Positions 15,820-22,535 of a stretch of 23,408 nucleotides of DNA are shown here, one piece after another. This DNA is from CAYLZN01 sp964387935 (lineage in GTDB: Bacteria > Acidobacteriota > Vicinamibacteria > Vicinamibacterales > JAFNAJ01). The stretch spans positions 1 to 23,408 of the forward strand of contig CAYLZN010000054.1 of the NCBI GenBank assembly GCA_964387935.1, in the 5' to 3' direction. Below the pieces are notes generated by a model, which made no database searches, had not been told where the DNA came from, and saw nothing but the letters and a program-made list of their open reading frames with translations. The stretch's first letter is position 1; each line of letters begins with the position of its first letter. The position numbers and the translations under genes were made by a program.

Positions 15820-17303
15820 GCGGCGAGGATCGCCTGGCGTCGGAGATCGACCGGCTGCGCCGCGAACCGCGGCCGTTCTCCGTGGCGGATGTGGTCGCGA
15901 AGGGTCCGTCGTCGGTCACCGCGAACGTTGACGGTGTGGAGGTGGAGTTCCCGCTCTCGTCGCTGGTTGGCGCGGCACCGCTGGCAGGAGATCGGGTGCT
16001 GGTCGCGTGGCAAGGGTCGGACCCGGTGCTGGTCGGCGGCGGGATCGGCACGCAGATCACGGGTGGCCGAGAGTACGTGCTCGTCGCGGCGTCCGATTCG
16101 TTGCCGTCGGACAAGGCCCGTGCCGACGTTGTGTGCACCGGAACGAACGATCAAGCGGTCCTCGCGTTGTTCAACCATACGGCGGTCCACTTGTGCGCTG
16201 GGACGTACCAGATCGACGGGCCGCTCACATTGAATGCAATGCATCTCGTCGGCGGGGACACATGGACGTCCCGATCCAGTTGGGCGAAGTTGCAACAGAA
16301 CACCCGATCGACGATCACTCTCTGGGCGACGACGTTGGAACGGGTACAGATCGTCGATCAGATCACCGGCCTCCCCCGTGACGCGTCCGAGAAGTTCATG
16401 GTCGGCTTCGGCGATCTTCGCGACGTGTTCCTGATGTCGTCGGCTGATATGGCCAGCGAAACCGTCGACGTTGAGGGCCGCTTGAGCTATGTGGTTGGCG
16501 CGTCGGGCCCGGTAGTCGTGAGCGGTGATGACGCCGCCGTTGACGTGAGTGCCGGCCAGTTGGTCGTCGACGGGGCGGTAGCGATCGGCTGCTACACCAG
16601 CCACGACATCGTGGTTCGCGGTGCCGGTCCGATCCTCGTCGGATGCGCCGCCGACAGCGATCTTGTCGTCGAAGCGGGAACCACCGACGCGTGGATCGTT
16701 GGCTGTCGCGTCAATGGCACCGTCACCGATCTCGGCACCGGCACCCGCATCATCGACGGCGACACGGGTGCTACCAGCCTCGCCGGCCTGACCGACGTCG
16801 CAGATGTCCTCTCGCCGACGACCGGCCAGGCATTGGCCTACAACGGCACGGAATGGGACGCGGCGGGGATCTCCGTCACGGCGGCGGACGTCATCGACGA
16901 CCCGACCGGCCGAACGATCCTCACCAACTCCGACGTCGACGCGAACCTCGACGACGTAGACGTGGCGCTCGCCTACCTCTCCTCCGGATTCTCGATGCTC
17001 GCCGGTGGAAGCGCCGAGTCGTCCGACGCGGACTACACGATCGTTCTCCCGGTCCGGCTCACCACGATGGTCAGCTTGACCGCCGCACGCGAGGTGACCC
17101 TCCCTGCCGCCAGTGCTCTCGGAGCGGTGGCACTCCCCGTCACCATCCGCTGCGACGCCACATGTTCCGCGACGAACACCGTCACGATCAACCCCGACGG
17201 CTCCGACACGATCAACGGCGCCGCGACACTCGTCCTCGACACCGCCGACGCGGTAGCGCGGCTCGTCGTCGACCCGGCTGGCGGGAACTGGCTGACCGTC
17301 TAG
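15816..17303 (+). CDS. Tail spike/fibre-like protein with beta-helix
   Basis: A 495-residue structural protein likely exposed at the tail tip. GTG 15816 overlaps the glycosyltransferase stop and is preferred over the in-frame start at 15774, which lies inside that gene. Residues about 20-75 look like an OB-fold base domain (SVADVVAKGPSSVTANVDGV, then GDRVLVAWQGSDPVLVGG). Residues 100-330 fit a right-handed parallel beta-helix, opening with NDQAVLALFNHTAVHLCAGT, the typical pectate-lyase-like start. GLTDVADVLSPTTGQALAYN at about 328-347 is a classic tail-fibre linker motif. The C-terminal domain (REVTLPAASALGAVA, then DGSDTINGAATLVL) is a common fibre ending. It stops at TAG, unlike most genes here. 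No catalytic residues can be assigned with confidence. Confidence 0.8.
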   Translation: MSGEDRLASEIDRLRREPRPFSVADVVAKGPSSVTANVDGVEVEFPLSSLVGAAPLAGDRVLVAWQGSDPVLVGGGIGTQITGGREYVLVAASDSLPSDKARADVVCTGTNDQAVLALFNHTAVHLCAGTYQIDGPLTLNAMHLVGGDTWTSRSSWAKLQQNTRSTITLWATTLERVQIVDQITGLPRDASEKFMVGFGDLRDVFLMSSADMASETVDVEGRLSYVVGASGPVVVSGDDAAVDVSAGQLVVDGAVAIGCYTSHDIVVRGAGPILVGCAADSDLVVEAGTTDAWIVGCRVNGTVTDLGTGTRIIDGDTGATSLAGLTDVADVLSPTTGQALAYNGTEWDAAGISVTAADVIDDPTGRTILTNSDVDANLDDVDVALAYLSSGFSMLAGGSAESSDADYTIVLPVRLTTMVSLTAAREVTLPAASALGAVALPVTIRCDATCSATNTVTINPDGSDTINGAATLVLDTADAVARLVVDPAGGNWLTV

Positions 17304-17363
17304 CAGTCGACCTGGTCGCACTCCACCCACTCGCGGGCACGTGCATCCGCCCCCCGGATCTGG

Positions 17364-17507
17364 GTGTACACACGCCAGACGACCAGCGCCGTGACAGCGA
17401 CGACCACCACCATCGGCGCCGCCCGGACGGTGATCGGCGCGGCGGGACACACCGTCGCGGACGTCACCCCCGCCATGTGGCGTGACGGCCTCGCCCGTCT
17501 CGTCTGA
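17364..17507 (+). CDS. Possible small ORF in the spike-endolysin gap
   Basis: A 47-codon open frame in the 228-nt gap between the spike-like gene and the endolysin. It starts at GTG 17364 and ends at TGA 17505-17507. It would encode a Thr/Ala-rich peptide ending VTPAMWRDGLARLV. No convincing ribosome-binding site lies upstream. It is in the same frame as the spike gene, and the frame is open for the whole 67 codons from the spike TAG, so it might instead be a readthrough extension. It could also be non-coding. The rest of the gap shows no further feature. Confidence 0.3.
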   Translation: MYTRQTTSAVTATTTTIGAARTVIGAAGHTVADVTPAMWRDGLARLV

Positions 17508-17531
17508 CCGTCCCCCGTGGAGGTGCACCCG

Positions 17532-18431
17532 ATGGGTTACCCGTTCGTCCAGGCGCGCAACTTCACCCCCACGTCAGGTCGCCAGATCGACCTGGTCGTG
17601 CTCCACACGATGGAGGCCCCCGAAACGGCAGGCCGTGCCCGGCAGGTCGCCGAGTGGTTCGCCGGGCCGGACGCACCCCGAGCCTCGGCGCACTACTGCG
17701 TCGACAACGCGGAGACGATCGGGTGTGTCCACGACCGCGACGTCGCGTGGGGTGCACCCCACGCGAACCACAACGGTCTCCACATCGAGCATTCGGGGTA
17801 CGCCCGCCAGACGACAGTCGACTGGGACGACGTGTACTCGCGTGCCGTCCTCACCCGCTCGGCGCTCCTCACCGCCGCGCTGTGCGCCGCGTACCACATC
17901 CCGGTGGAGTTCGTCACCGCGGTGGGACTCCGGTCGGGTGACCGTGGGATCACCACCCACGCCGAAGTCACCCTCGCGTTCGGCGGCGGTGACCACTGGG
18001 ATCCGGGTCCCGGGTTCCCGACCGCGCAGTACCTGAGCCGCGTCCGGTCGGGTCGTCCCGACCCGATCGACTGGGACGCCGTCGCCGCGTGGGCAGCCGC
18101 CGTAGCACTCCAGGAGGACCGAGACATGGCAGAGCCAGGCATCGCGGTCGATGTGGCGATGCACCCGTCCGGCGACGGACGCGGGTACGTCCTCGACCGG
18201 TGGGGAGGCATCAACTCCGTGGGTGGCGCGCCGAAACCGGCGGGCGGGCCGTACTGGAAGGGTCTCGACGTCGCGAGGCGGATCGTCGTCACGGACTGGG
18301 ACCGGCCGTCCGGGTATGTCCTCGACCTGCGAGGCGCGGTACACCCATTCGGCGCGGCGGTCAAGCCGACCTCGGGGCCGTACTGGAAGGGGGAACCGCT
18401 GCGCCGGTTCCCGCTCGGCCAGCAAGCCTGA
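17532..18431 (+). CDS. Endolysin: N-acetylmuramoyl-L-alanine amidase with GYVLD repeats
   Basis: A 299-residue lysis enzyme that should cut the bond between muramic acid and the stem peptide of peptidoglycan. ATG 17532 is chosen because GTGGAGGTG at 17517-17525 is its ribosome-binding site; the GTG at 17517 lies within that site. Residues 15-172 are an Amidase_2-type zinc domain: LVVLHTME gives H25, TTHAEVTLAF gives H143, and DHWDPGPGFP at 154-163 gives H155/D157, the usual zinc-ligand environment. SAHYCVD and HIEHSGYA match the family's inner strands. After a linker, residues 217-250 and 260-288 are two repeats, RGYVLDRWGGINSVGGAP then GGPYWKGLDVARR, the same unit as in the distal tail protein, presumably for cell-wall binding. 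No signal peptide; export should need the holin. Confidence 0.9.
   Translation: MGYPFVQARNFTPTSGRQIDLVVLHTMEAPETAGRARQVAEWFAGPDAPRASAHYCVDNAETIGCVHDRDVAWGAPHANHNGLHIEHSGYARQTTVDWDDVYSRAVLTRSALLTAALCAAYHIPVEFVTAVGLRSGDRGITTHAEVTLAFGGGDHWDPGPGFPTAQYLSRVRSGRPDPIDWDAVAAWAAAVALQEDRDMAEPGIAVDVAMHPSGDGRGYVLDRWGGINSVGGAPKPAGGPYWKGLDVARRIVVTDWDRPSGYVLDLRGAVHPFGAAVKPTSGPYWKGEPLRRFPLGQQA
18177..18399 (+). repeat. GYVLD...YWKG repeats in the endolysin
   Basis: Two protein repeats at the endolysin C-terminus, residues 217-250 and 260-288. The first contains AGGPYWKGLDVA, nearly the same as AGGPYWKGWDIA in the tail protein at 12472-12507. The second is more divergent (SGYVLDLRGAVHPFGAAV). Confidence 0.85.
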
Positions 18432-18435
18432 CCTG

Positions 18436-18612
18436 ATGGCCGACCAGCTACCCGTCCGATGGTGTCGTGTGTGCGCGACCGGGTCCGCCGAGTCGCACTG
18501 CTGGCACTGCGGCCGCGAGTACGACTCGACAGTGCGTCCGGTCCGGCTCGATGGTGCACTCGTCACCCCTCCCCGGCAGTCCCCGCCGCGGCGGCCGTGG
18601 TGGCGGCGATGA
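18436..18612 (+). CDS. Small zinc-ribbon protein in the lysis cassette
   Basis: A 58-residue protein of unknown function starting at ATG 18436, only 4 nt after the endolysin stop. Two CxxC pairs, C10/C13 (CRVC) and C22/C25 (CWHC), just 8 residues apart, should bind one zinc ion. A Pro/Arg-rich basic tail (TPPRQSPPRRPWWRR) follows. The ATG overlaps no strong ribosome-binding site, so translation is probably coupled to the endolysin. Its stop overlaps the next gene (ATGA). It may bind nucleic acid or a partner protein. A second unrelated-looking protein of the same type follows the glycoside hydrolase at 22248. Confidence 0.65.
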   Translation: MADQLPVRWCRVCATGSAESHCWHCGREYDSTVRPVRLDGALVTPPRQSPPRRPWWRR

Positions 18613-19016
18613 TCGCGGTCGATCTCATCCCACCGTCGGTGGAGCCGGCGGTCACCGACCTCGCCGTGCTCATCCCCGTCATCCTCGGCACCGCGGCGAT
18701 CCTCGTCGGCGTGTCCCGCTGGCATGCACACTGGCTCCGCGGCCAGATCGTCGCCGTCCTCGACGAACGCCTCGGCGGCCTCGCCGCGTCCGTCGACCGC
18801 GTCGACCGCGCCGTCAACCACCAGCCCGACGGCGCACCGACCCTCGCCGCGCAAGTCGCCGCGTTGACGATCGCGGGCGCGGATCGGGCCGGGCAGGTCG
18901 CCGCCGTCGCCCGGCAGATCGCCGCGCTCGGTGTCCTCGTCCGCGACGTCTCCGACCAGCTCTCGGTCGTCACCGCACGCCTCACCGCCCTCGAACAAGG
19001 AGACCCCGATGGATGA
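18609..19016 (+). CDS. Membrane/coiled-coil lysis protein (DUF2746-like)
   Basis: A 135-residue protein. ATG 18609 overlaps the zinc-ribbon stop (ATGA) and is preferred over upstream in-frame starts that lie within that gene. Residues about 14-36 (AVTDLAVLIPVILGTAAILVGV) are one membrane helix close to the N-terminus. RWHAHWLRGQ follows as a positive inner flank. Residues 45-130 are amphipathic helix with heptad-like Leu/Val/Ala spacing (LDERLGGLAASVDRVDRAV ..., then VLVRDVSDQLSVVTARLTAL). This matches the small DUF2746-type proteins found beside holins in mycobacteriophage and related lysis cassettes. It may regulate holin timing or be a second holin. The end overlaps the holin gene by 8 nt. 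Confidence 0.68.
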   Translation: MIAVDLIPPSVEPAVTDLAVLIPVILGTAAILVGVSRWHAHWLRGQIVAVLDERLGGLAASVDRVDRAVNHQPDGAPTLAAQVAALTIAGADRAGQVAAVARQIAALGVLVRDVSDQLSVVTARLTALEQGDPDG

Positions 19017-19248
19017 CCTGCTTGCCCGTGTCCGTGTTGTGCTTCGCGCCGCACCTACCTGGCTGACCGCCGCGGCGGTGGTGTTGACCGCCGCCGCCCA
19101 CGAGATCTCCACCATCGCACCAGCCGGCGGTGAGGACGTGGTCCGCTGGTTGGTGACCGCCGCCGGGTGGCTCGCGTCGGCGGTGATGATCATCCGCCGT
19201 GTGACCCCCGTCGACGCCTCCGACCGGGGCCTCCTCCCGGGAGACTGA
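19009..19248 (+). CDS. Holin
   Basis: A 79-residue membrane protein predicted to form the lesions that let the amidase reach the cell wall. ATG 19009 follows CAAGGAGA at 18996-19003. Two hydrophobic segments are visible: residues about 15-31 (APTWLTAAAVVLTAAAH) and about 45-63 (VRWLVTAAGWLASAVMIIR), joined by a short loop. Basic residues precede the first (LLARVRVVLR) and follow the second (RRVTPV). The pattern VRVVLRAAPTWL ... RRVTPVDASDRGLLPGD is typical of actinophage holins downstream of the endolysin. It is the last lysis gene; the next gene starts 1 nt after its stop. Confidence 0.85.
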   Translation: MDDLLARVRVVLRAAPTWLTAAAVVLTAAAHEISTIAPAGGEDVVRWLVTAAGWLASAVMIIRRVTPVDASDRGLLPGD

Positions 19249-19249
19249 C

Positions 19250-19594
19250 GTGGCAGTAGCGACGACTGGCCCGGCGACACTGGATGTGGTGTTCGTCGCC
19301 GGTGACGACTGGCAGATGACCGTCCGCGCGAAAGACACGGGCGGCACACCGATCGACTTGTCGGCGGCGACGATCGTCGGCCAGGTCCGCGCCTACCCGG
19401 CCGCGGTCGACAAGGTCGACGTGACGGTCGACATGACGGACGCCGCGGCGGGTGAGGTGACGTTGTCACTCGCCGCGGCGGCGACCGCGGCCATGTCGGG
19501 TCGTCTCGTCTGGGATCTGCAGGTCACCCGGGCCGGCGCGACGCGTACGTGGTTGGCAGGTGCGGTGACCGTCGTGGAGCAGGTGTCGCGGTGA
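19250..19594 (+). CDS. Small beta-rich minor tail protein
   Basis: A 114-residue protein likely to be a structural part of the fibre apparatus. GTG 19250 comes 1 nt after the holin stop, with GGGAG at 19239-19243 upstream. The sequence alternates strands (LDVVFVAGDDWQMTVRAKD, VDVTVDMTDAAAGEVTLSL, GRLVWDLQVTRAGATRTWLA). 'GDDW...v...D..G.piDLs.a...a.vR' is a motif of N-terminal domains of phage baseplate upper/fibre proteins (BppU-like). It may anchor the following fibre to the tail. Its TGA overlaps the next GTG by 4 nt. Confidence 0.72.
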   Translation: MAVATTGPATLDVVFVAGDDWQMTVRAKDTGGTPIDLSAATIVGQVRAYPAAVDKVDVTVDMTDAAAGEVTLSLAAAATAAMSGRLVWDLQVTRAGATRTWLAGAVTVVEQVSR

Positions 19595-20571
19595 CCGGCA
19601 TCGTCGAGGTGTCGGTCGTAGATGTGACGGTCGATCTGACGGTCGGTGGCGATGTCGTCGTGGACGTCGCGGCGGTCCTCGCCGCCGGTGGTGGTGGTGG
19701 TGGTGGTGCGGTCGATTCAGTCGATGGGCGGACCGGGACCGTCACTCTCTCCGACCTGTACGCCGCGGCGGGCGACGCGCGGCTTTCCGATGCTCGCACA
19801 CCAACGGTGCACGCCGCGTCGCACGCGGTGGGGGGAACCGATCCGGTTACCGTCGCGGCGATCGGAGCGGCGACCGCCGCGGAAGGTGCACTCGCCGCGA
19901 CTGCTGTCCAGCCGGGCGACCTCGCTACGGTCGCTACATCCGGCGCGTACGGCGACCTCACCGGCCGCCCGGCGACGTTACCGCCCGTGGCGAGCTACGT
20001 GAGTCGGCTGCCACCGCTGGTCGCTCCCGCCGCGTACGCGATCCCCGCCGGGTCTAATGTTGTCCCCATCGTCAATACCCGGTCCGCGTTCGGGTATCCG
20101 TTCCAACCGGCCGCGACTTCGACACTGACGAGTGTGCTGATCGCTGTCCAGACGGGAGCGGCAGGCGCGACGCATTGCCTGAACTTGTGGCGATGCGACG
20201 CTGCGGGCCGCCCGGCCGCTCACGTCGCGGCGATCAGCCCCATCGCGTGCGACACACCGGGCAACAAGACAGTCACCGGACTGTCGATCTCGCTGACCGC
20301 CGGGACGGTGTACGCGTTCGCGTCGATGGGTGGCACGACCGCCGGACACAAGGTCTACGGGATAGCGACAGGCACCAGCGGGCTGATCGGCACGTACGGC
20401 TACGCGGCGCCAGTCGGCATAGTGAAGAACCCCTTGGATAACAACTGGCGGCTCGACGGCTACACGTACAGCCCGGCGACCGCAGGAACACCCGACATCT
20501 CCCCCACGTGGACGGCCACCAACGCATACCTCGAAATACCGAACTTGTCGTTCACGATCGAGGCGGCATGA
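19591..20571 (+). CDS. Tail fibre protein
   Basis: A 326-residue fibre protein. GTG 19591 overlaps the preceding stop (GTGA). Residues about 1-30 are beta-rich (VEVSVVDVTVDLTVGGDVVV), then a run of seven Gly at 33-39 acts as a hinge. Standard fibre motifs follow: AVDSVDGRTGTVTLSDLYAA at 40-59, SDARTPTVHAASHAVGGTDP at 66-85, and GAYGDLTGRP at 118-127. The C-terminal half (about 140-326) is a globular beta-type domain with SAFGYPFQPAATSTLTSVLI and two Cys, ending LEIPNLSFTIEAA, and may be the receptor-binding or carbohydrate-binding head. Identity as a fibre is firm; the ligand is unknown. The stop overlaps the next gene's ATG. Confidence 0.82.
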   Translation: MTGIVEVSVVDVTVDLTVGGDVVVDVAAVLAAGGGGGGGAVDSVDGRTGTVTLSDLYAAAGDARLSDARTPTVHAASHAVGGTDPVTVAAIGAATAAEGALAATAVQPGDLATVATSGAYGDLTGRPATLPPVASYVSRLPPLVAPAAYAIPAGSNVVPIVNTRSAFGYPFQPAATSTLTSVLIAVQTGAAGATHCLNLWRCDAAGRPAAHVAAISPIACDTPGNKTVTGLSISLTAGTVYAFASMGGTTAGHKVYGIATGTSGLIGTYGYAAPVGIVKNPLDNNWRLDGYTYSPATAGTPDISPTWTATNAYLEIPNLSFTIEAA

Positions 20572-20825
20572 TGCGCTACAACGAAACGTACAACCCCGAC
20601 GGGCGACTCATCGAGCAGGTAATCGACCGCGGAGACGGGACAGGTACACGCACCACATACAACGACGACGGCACCGTCCAACACGTCGAACAGATAACCG
20701 GCTTGCCCGTCGTCGACGACACCGACATCCCTCCGACCGTCGCCGAACTACAAGCGGCACTCGCCGTCCAGCAGGCAACCCTCGACGCTCTCCTCGACGC
20801 GCTCACAGGAGACGGCACCCGATGA
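20568..20825 (+). CDS. Small fibre-associated protein of unknown function
   Basis: An 85-residue protein. Tandem ATGs at 20568 and 20571 offer two starts; the first overlaps the fibre stop as ATGA. Residues about 1-40 are polar and turn-rich with a repeated pattern (YNPDGRLIEQVIDRGDGTG, then TTYNDDGTVQHVEQ), like short beta-hairpins of YD- or MORN-like repeats. Residues 55-80 are an amphipathic helix (VAELQAALAVQQATLDALLD) that could form a coiled coil. Its place between fibre and sugar-binding genes suggests a structural or fibre-folding role. I do not recognise a family. Confidence 0.6.
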   Translation: MMRYNETYNPDGRLIEQVIDRGDGTGTRTTYNDDGTVQHVEQITGLPVVDDTDIPPTVAELQAALAVQQATLDALLDALTGDGTR

Positions 20826-21250
20826 CCGACCCGCGCATCGCCCGCATCGCGAAACGACAAGCCGCTCAGACCACCGCCGCACGACTCACCATCACCCCAC
20901 TCCTCACCGACGCGACCGCCACCACCGAAACCGCCGTCGCCGCACTGTTCGACCCGTGGACCGCCGGCCACACCTACACGACCGGCGACCTCGCGACCGT
21001 CGGGACCGTCATCTGGCGATGCGTCCAAGGACACACCGCCCAACCCGACTGGACCCCCGCCACCACCCCCGCCCTGTGGGCCCCGGTACGCAAGACCACC
21101 GGGCCGACCCCCGACGCGTGGCGGCAACCGACCGGCGCGCAAGACGCCTACCGCAAAGGCGACCGCGTCACCCACAAGACGAAGACATGGACCAGCACCG
21201 TCGACGCGAACGTGTGGGAACCCGGCGTGTACGGGTGGACAACACCATGA
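20822..21250 (+). CDS. Double chitin-binding-type (CBM5/12-like) protein
   Basis: A 142-residue protein with two carbohydrate-binding modules of the CBM5/12 (ChtBD3) kind. ATG 20822 overlaps the previous stop. Residues 1-40 are a helical arm (IARIAKRQAAQTTAARL). Module 1 covers about 45-89: WTAGHTYTTGDLATVGTVIW, then QPDWTPATTPALWAPV, the standard pattern of aromatic residues. Module 2 covers about 99-141: AWRQPTGAQDAYRKGDRV, then TWTSTVDANVWEPGVYGW. Its stop overlaps the start of the glycoside hydrolase, so the two are probably made as a pair: a binding subunit and an enzyme. The ligand need not be chitin; phage tail proteins use this fold for cell-surface glycans. Confidence 0.85.
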   Translation: MTDPRIARIAKRQAAQTTAARLTITPLLTDATATTETAVAALFDPWTAGHTYTTGDLATVGTVIWRCVQGHTAQPDWTPATTPALWAPVRKTTGPTPDAWRQPTGAQDAYRKGDRVTHKTKTWTSTVDANVWEPGVYGWTTP

Positions 21251-22251
21251 CCGCCGTCTGGCTGCGCGACCTTGGTCGGGCGCACATCGCCGCCGCCGAC
21301 CGCCTCGACCAGCAACGCCCCGCGCCGCCCCGCGAGTGGGGTGTGAATGCCTGGCCGACCGGGCAGAACCTCGCACGCGTCGCACGCCTCGGTGCACAGT
21401 GGGTGCGGTTCTCGATCGAGATGCACTGGCACACCGACGGCACCGTCCCGTTCGACTGGACGGCCTACGACCGGGCCGTCACCCTCGCGCACACTCTCGA
21501 CCTCAAGGTCTTGCATGTGTGTCAGGGGATGCCGGCGACGCTCGCCGCCGGCGGCCAGGCTGGACATGTCGCCCCGAAGGACTGCGGCGCGATGCTCGCA
21601 TGGTCCGCATGGGCCGCCGAATGCGCGACCCGCGGTGCCGACGCGATCGAGGTCGGCAACGAGTGGAACCATCCGACGTTCTGGGGACCGGCACCCGACC
21701 CGGCCGCGAGTGCGACACTGACCGCGTTCGCCGCCGACGCCATCGCGAAGACCCGGCCCGGCATCCCTGTCGTCACCGGCGGTCTCGCACCCGCCGGCGG
21801 CGAGCTGCGTGCCCCCGACTTCCTCGCCGCGCAGACAGCCGCCGCACCCACGATGCTCGACCACGTCACCGGCGTCGGGCATCACCCGTACTGCTTCCCG
21901 GCCGACCCTCGTGTCGTCGAGCCGTGGAACGCGACCGGCCAGACACGAGCCGTCGCGGACCTCGCCGGTGGCCGTCCCGTCTGGGTGACCGAGATCGGCT
22001 CCACCGTCGGACCTCCCGGCGACCCGAAAGCCATGGGCGAGGACGACCAGGTGCTCCACACCGCCGGCTACCTCGCCGCACTCGGCGACCTCGAAGCCGG
22101 AGGGGTGCGTCTCGGACCGCTGTTCTGGTACCGCCTCGACGACGACCCCACCCGCACGGAGTCGTGGGAGTCGCACATGGGCATGTACCGCACCGACGGG
22201 TCGGAGCGGCCGTTCGTCGAGGTCCTCACCCGATGGGCTGCCCGCCGGTGA
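21247..22251 (+). CDS. Glycoside hydrolase, TIM-barrel clan GH-A-like
   Basis: A 334-residue predicted retaining glycosidase. ATG 21247 overlaps the sugar-binding gene stop (ATGA). The barrel shows strand WGVNAWPTGQNLARVARLGA, then WVRFSIEMHW, LDLKVLHVCQGMPA, and AIEVGNEWNHPTFWG. E139 in the GNEWN motif is the expected acid/base. TGVGHHPYCFP is another barrel strand with conserved His/Tyr. VWVTEIGST gives E249, the expected nucleophile. The arrangement matches clan GH-A (GH5/GH39-like) enzymes. There is no signal peptide, as expected of a virion-borne or lysis-released enzyme. In this place it probably degrades capsule or wall polysaccharide during adsorption. The substrate cannot be read from the sequence. 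Confidence 0.85.
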   Translation: MTAVWLRDLGRAHIAAADRLDQQRPAPPREWGVNAWPTGQNLARVARLGAQWVRFSIEMHWHTDGTVPFDWTAYDRAVTLAHTLDLKVLHVCQGMPATLAAGGQAGHVAPKDCGAMLAWSAWAAECATRGADAIEVGNEWNHPTFWGPAPDPAASATLTAFAADAIAKTRPGIPVVTGGLAPAGGELRAPDFLAAQTAAAPTMLDHVTGVGHHPYCFPADPRVVEPWNATGQTRAVADLAGGRPVWVTEIGSTVGPPGDPKAMGEDDQVLHTAGYLAALGDLEAGGVRLGPLFWYRLDDDPTRTESWESHMGMYRTDGSERPFVEVLTRWAARR

Positions 22252-22427
22252 CCGACACTCGCTGCCCACGCTGCTCGATGCCGATGCTGATCGTCGACCA
22301 TCCCATGTCGGGCCGCCGGGCGGGTTGTCCCCGCTGCGGCCACACCCACTCGATCGTCCCCCGGTGGCATCACCGGTCGCATCGCGACGCGTGCCGCACC
22401 GACCGGGGAGCGTTCCCGGCACCCTGA
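22248..22427 (+). CDS. Small zinc-ribbon protein after the glycosidase
   Basis: A 59-residue protein. GTG 22248 overlaps the glycosidase stop (GTGA). C6/C9 (CPRC) and C27/C30 (CPRC) form a typical zinc ribbon with 17 residues between the pairs. A His/Arg-rich tail (HTHSIVPRWHHRSHRDACR) carries one more Cys. It is the last gene of the rightward operon and ends about 30 nt before the terminator. It may bind DNA or RNA, perhaps as a late regulator, or be a small virion protein. I do not recognise a named family. Confidence 0.68.
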   Translation: MTDTRCPRCSMPMLIVDHPMSGRRAGCPRCGHTHSIVPRWHHRSHRDACRTDRGAFPAP

Positions 22428-22458
22428 CCCGTCCCCCCGAGCTTGGGGTGCCGGCATA

Positions 22459-22506
22459 GAGACCCCCACCCTCGTGCCCACGGACGGGCGCCAGGGTGGG
22501 GGTCTC
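22459..22506. terminator. Strong terminator of the structural operon
   Basis: Perfect 14-bp stem: GAGACCCCCACCCT (22459-22472) and AGGGTGGGGGTCTC (22493-22506), with a 20-nt loop that can itself pair GCCC with GGGC. It lies 31 nt after the last rightward stop and between convergent genes, so it may end transcripts from both sides. No long U-tract follows. Confidence 0.88.
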
Positions 22507-22535
22507 GTCGCGTCTCTAGGCTCTAGACGGCACGC

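Noticed and set aside
16643..17485. 280-codon + strand frame overlapping the spike gene and the following gap
   Set aside because: Highly Arg/His-rich translation in another frame of a well-supported gene; the poly-basic sequence is typical of a frame-shadow of GAC/GTC codons.
15036..17528. 830-codon open frame on the - strand across the glycosyltransferase and spike genes
   Set aside because: Low-complexity Arg/Asp/Gly composition, no family features, and no ribosome-binding site; the + strand genes there are clear.
22428..22535. Attachment site or tRNA in the intergenic region
   Set aside because: Apart from the terminator hairpin and a short CTCTAG direct repeat (22514-22526), no tRNA cloverleaf, core repeat or integrase is visible.
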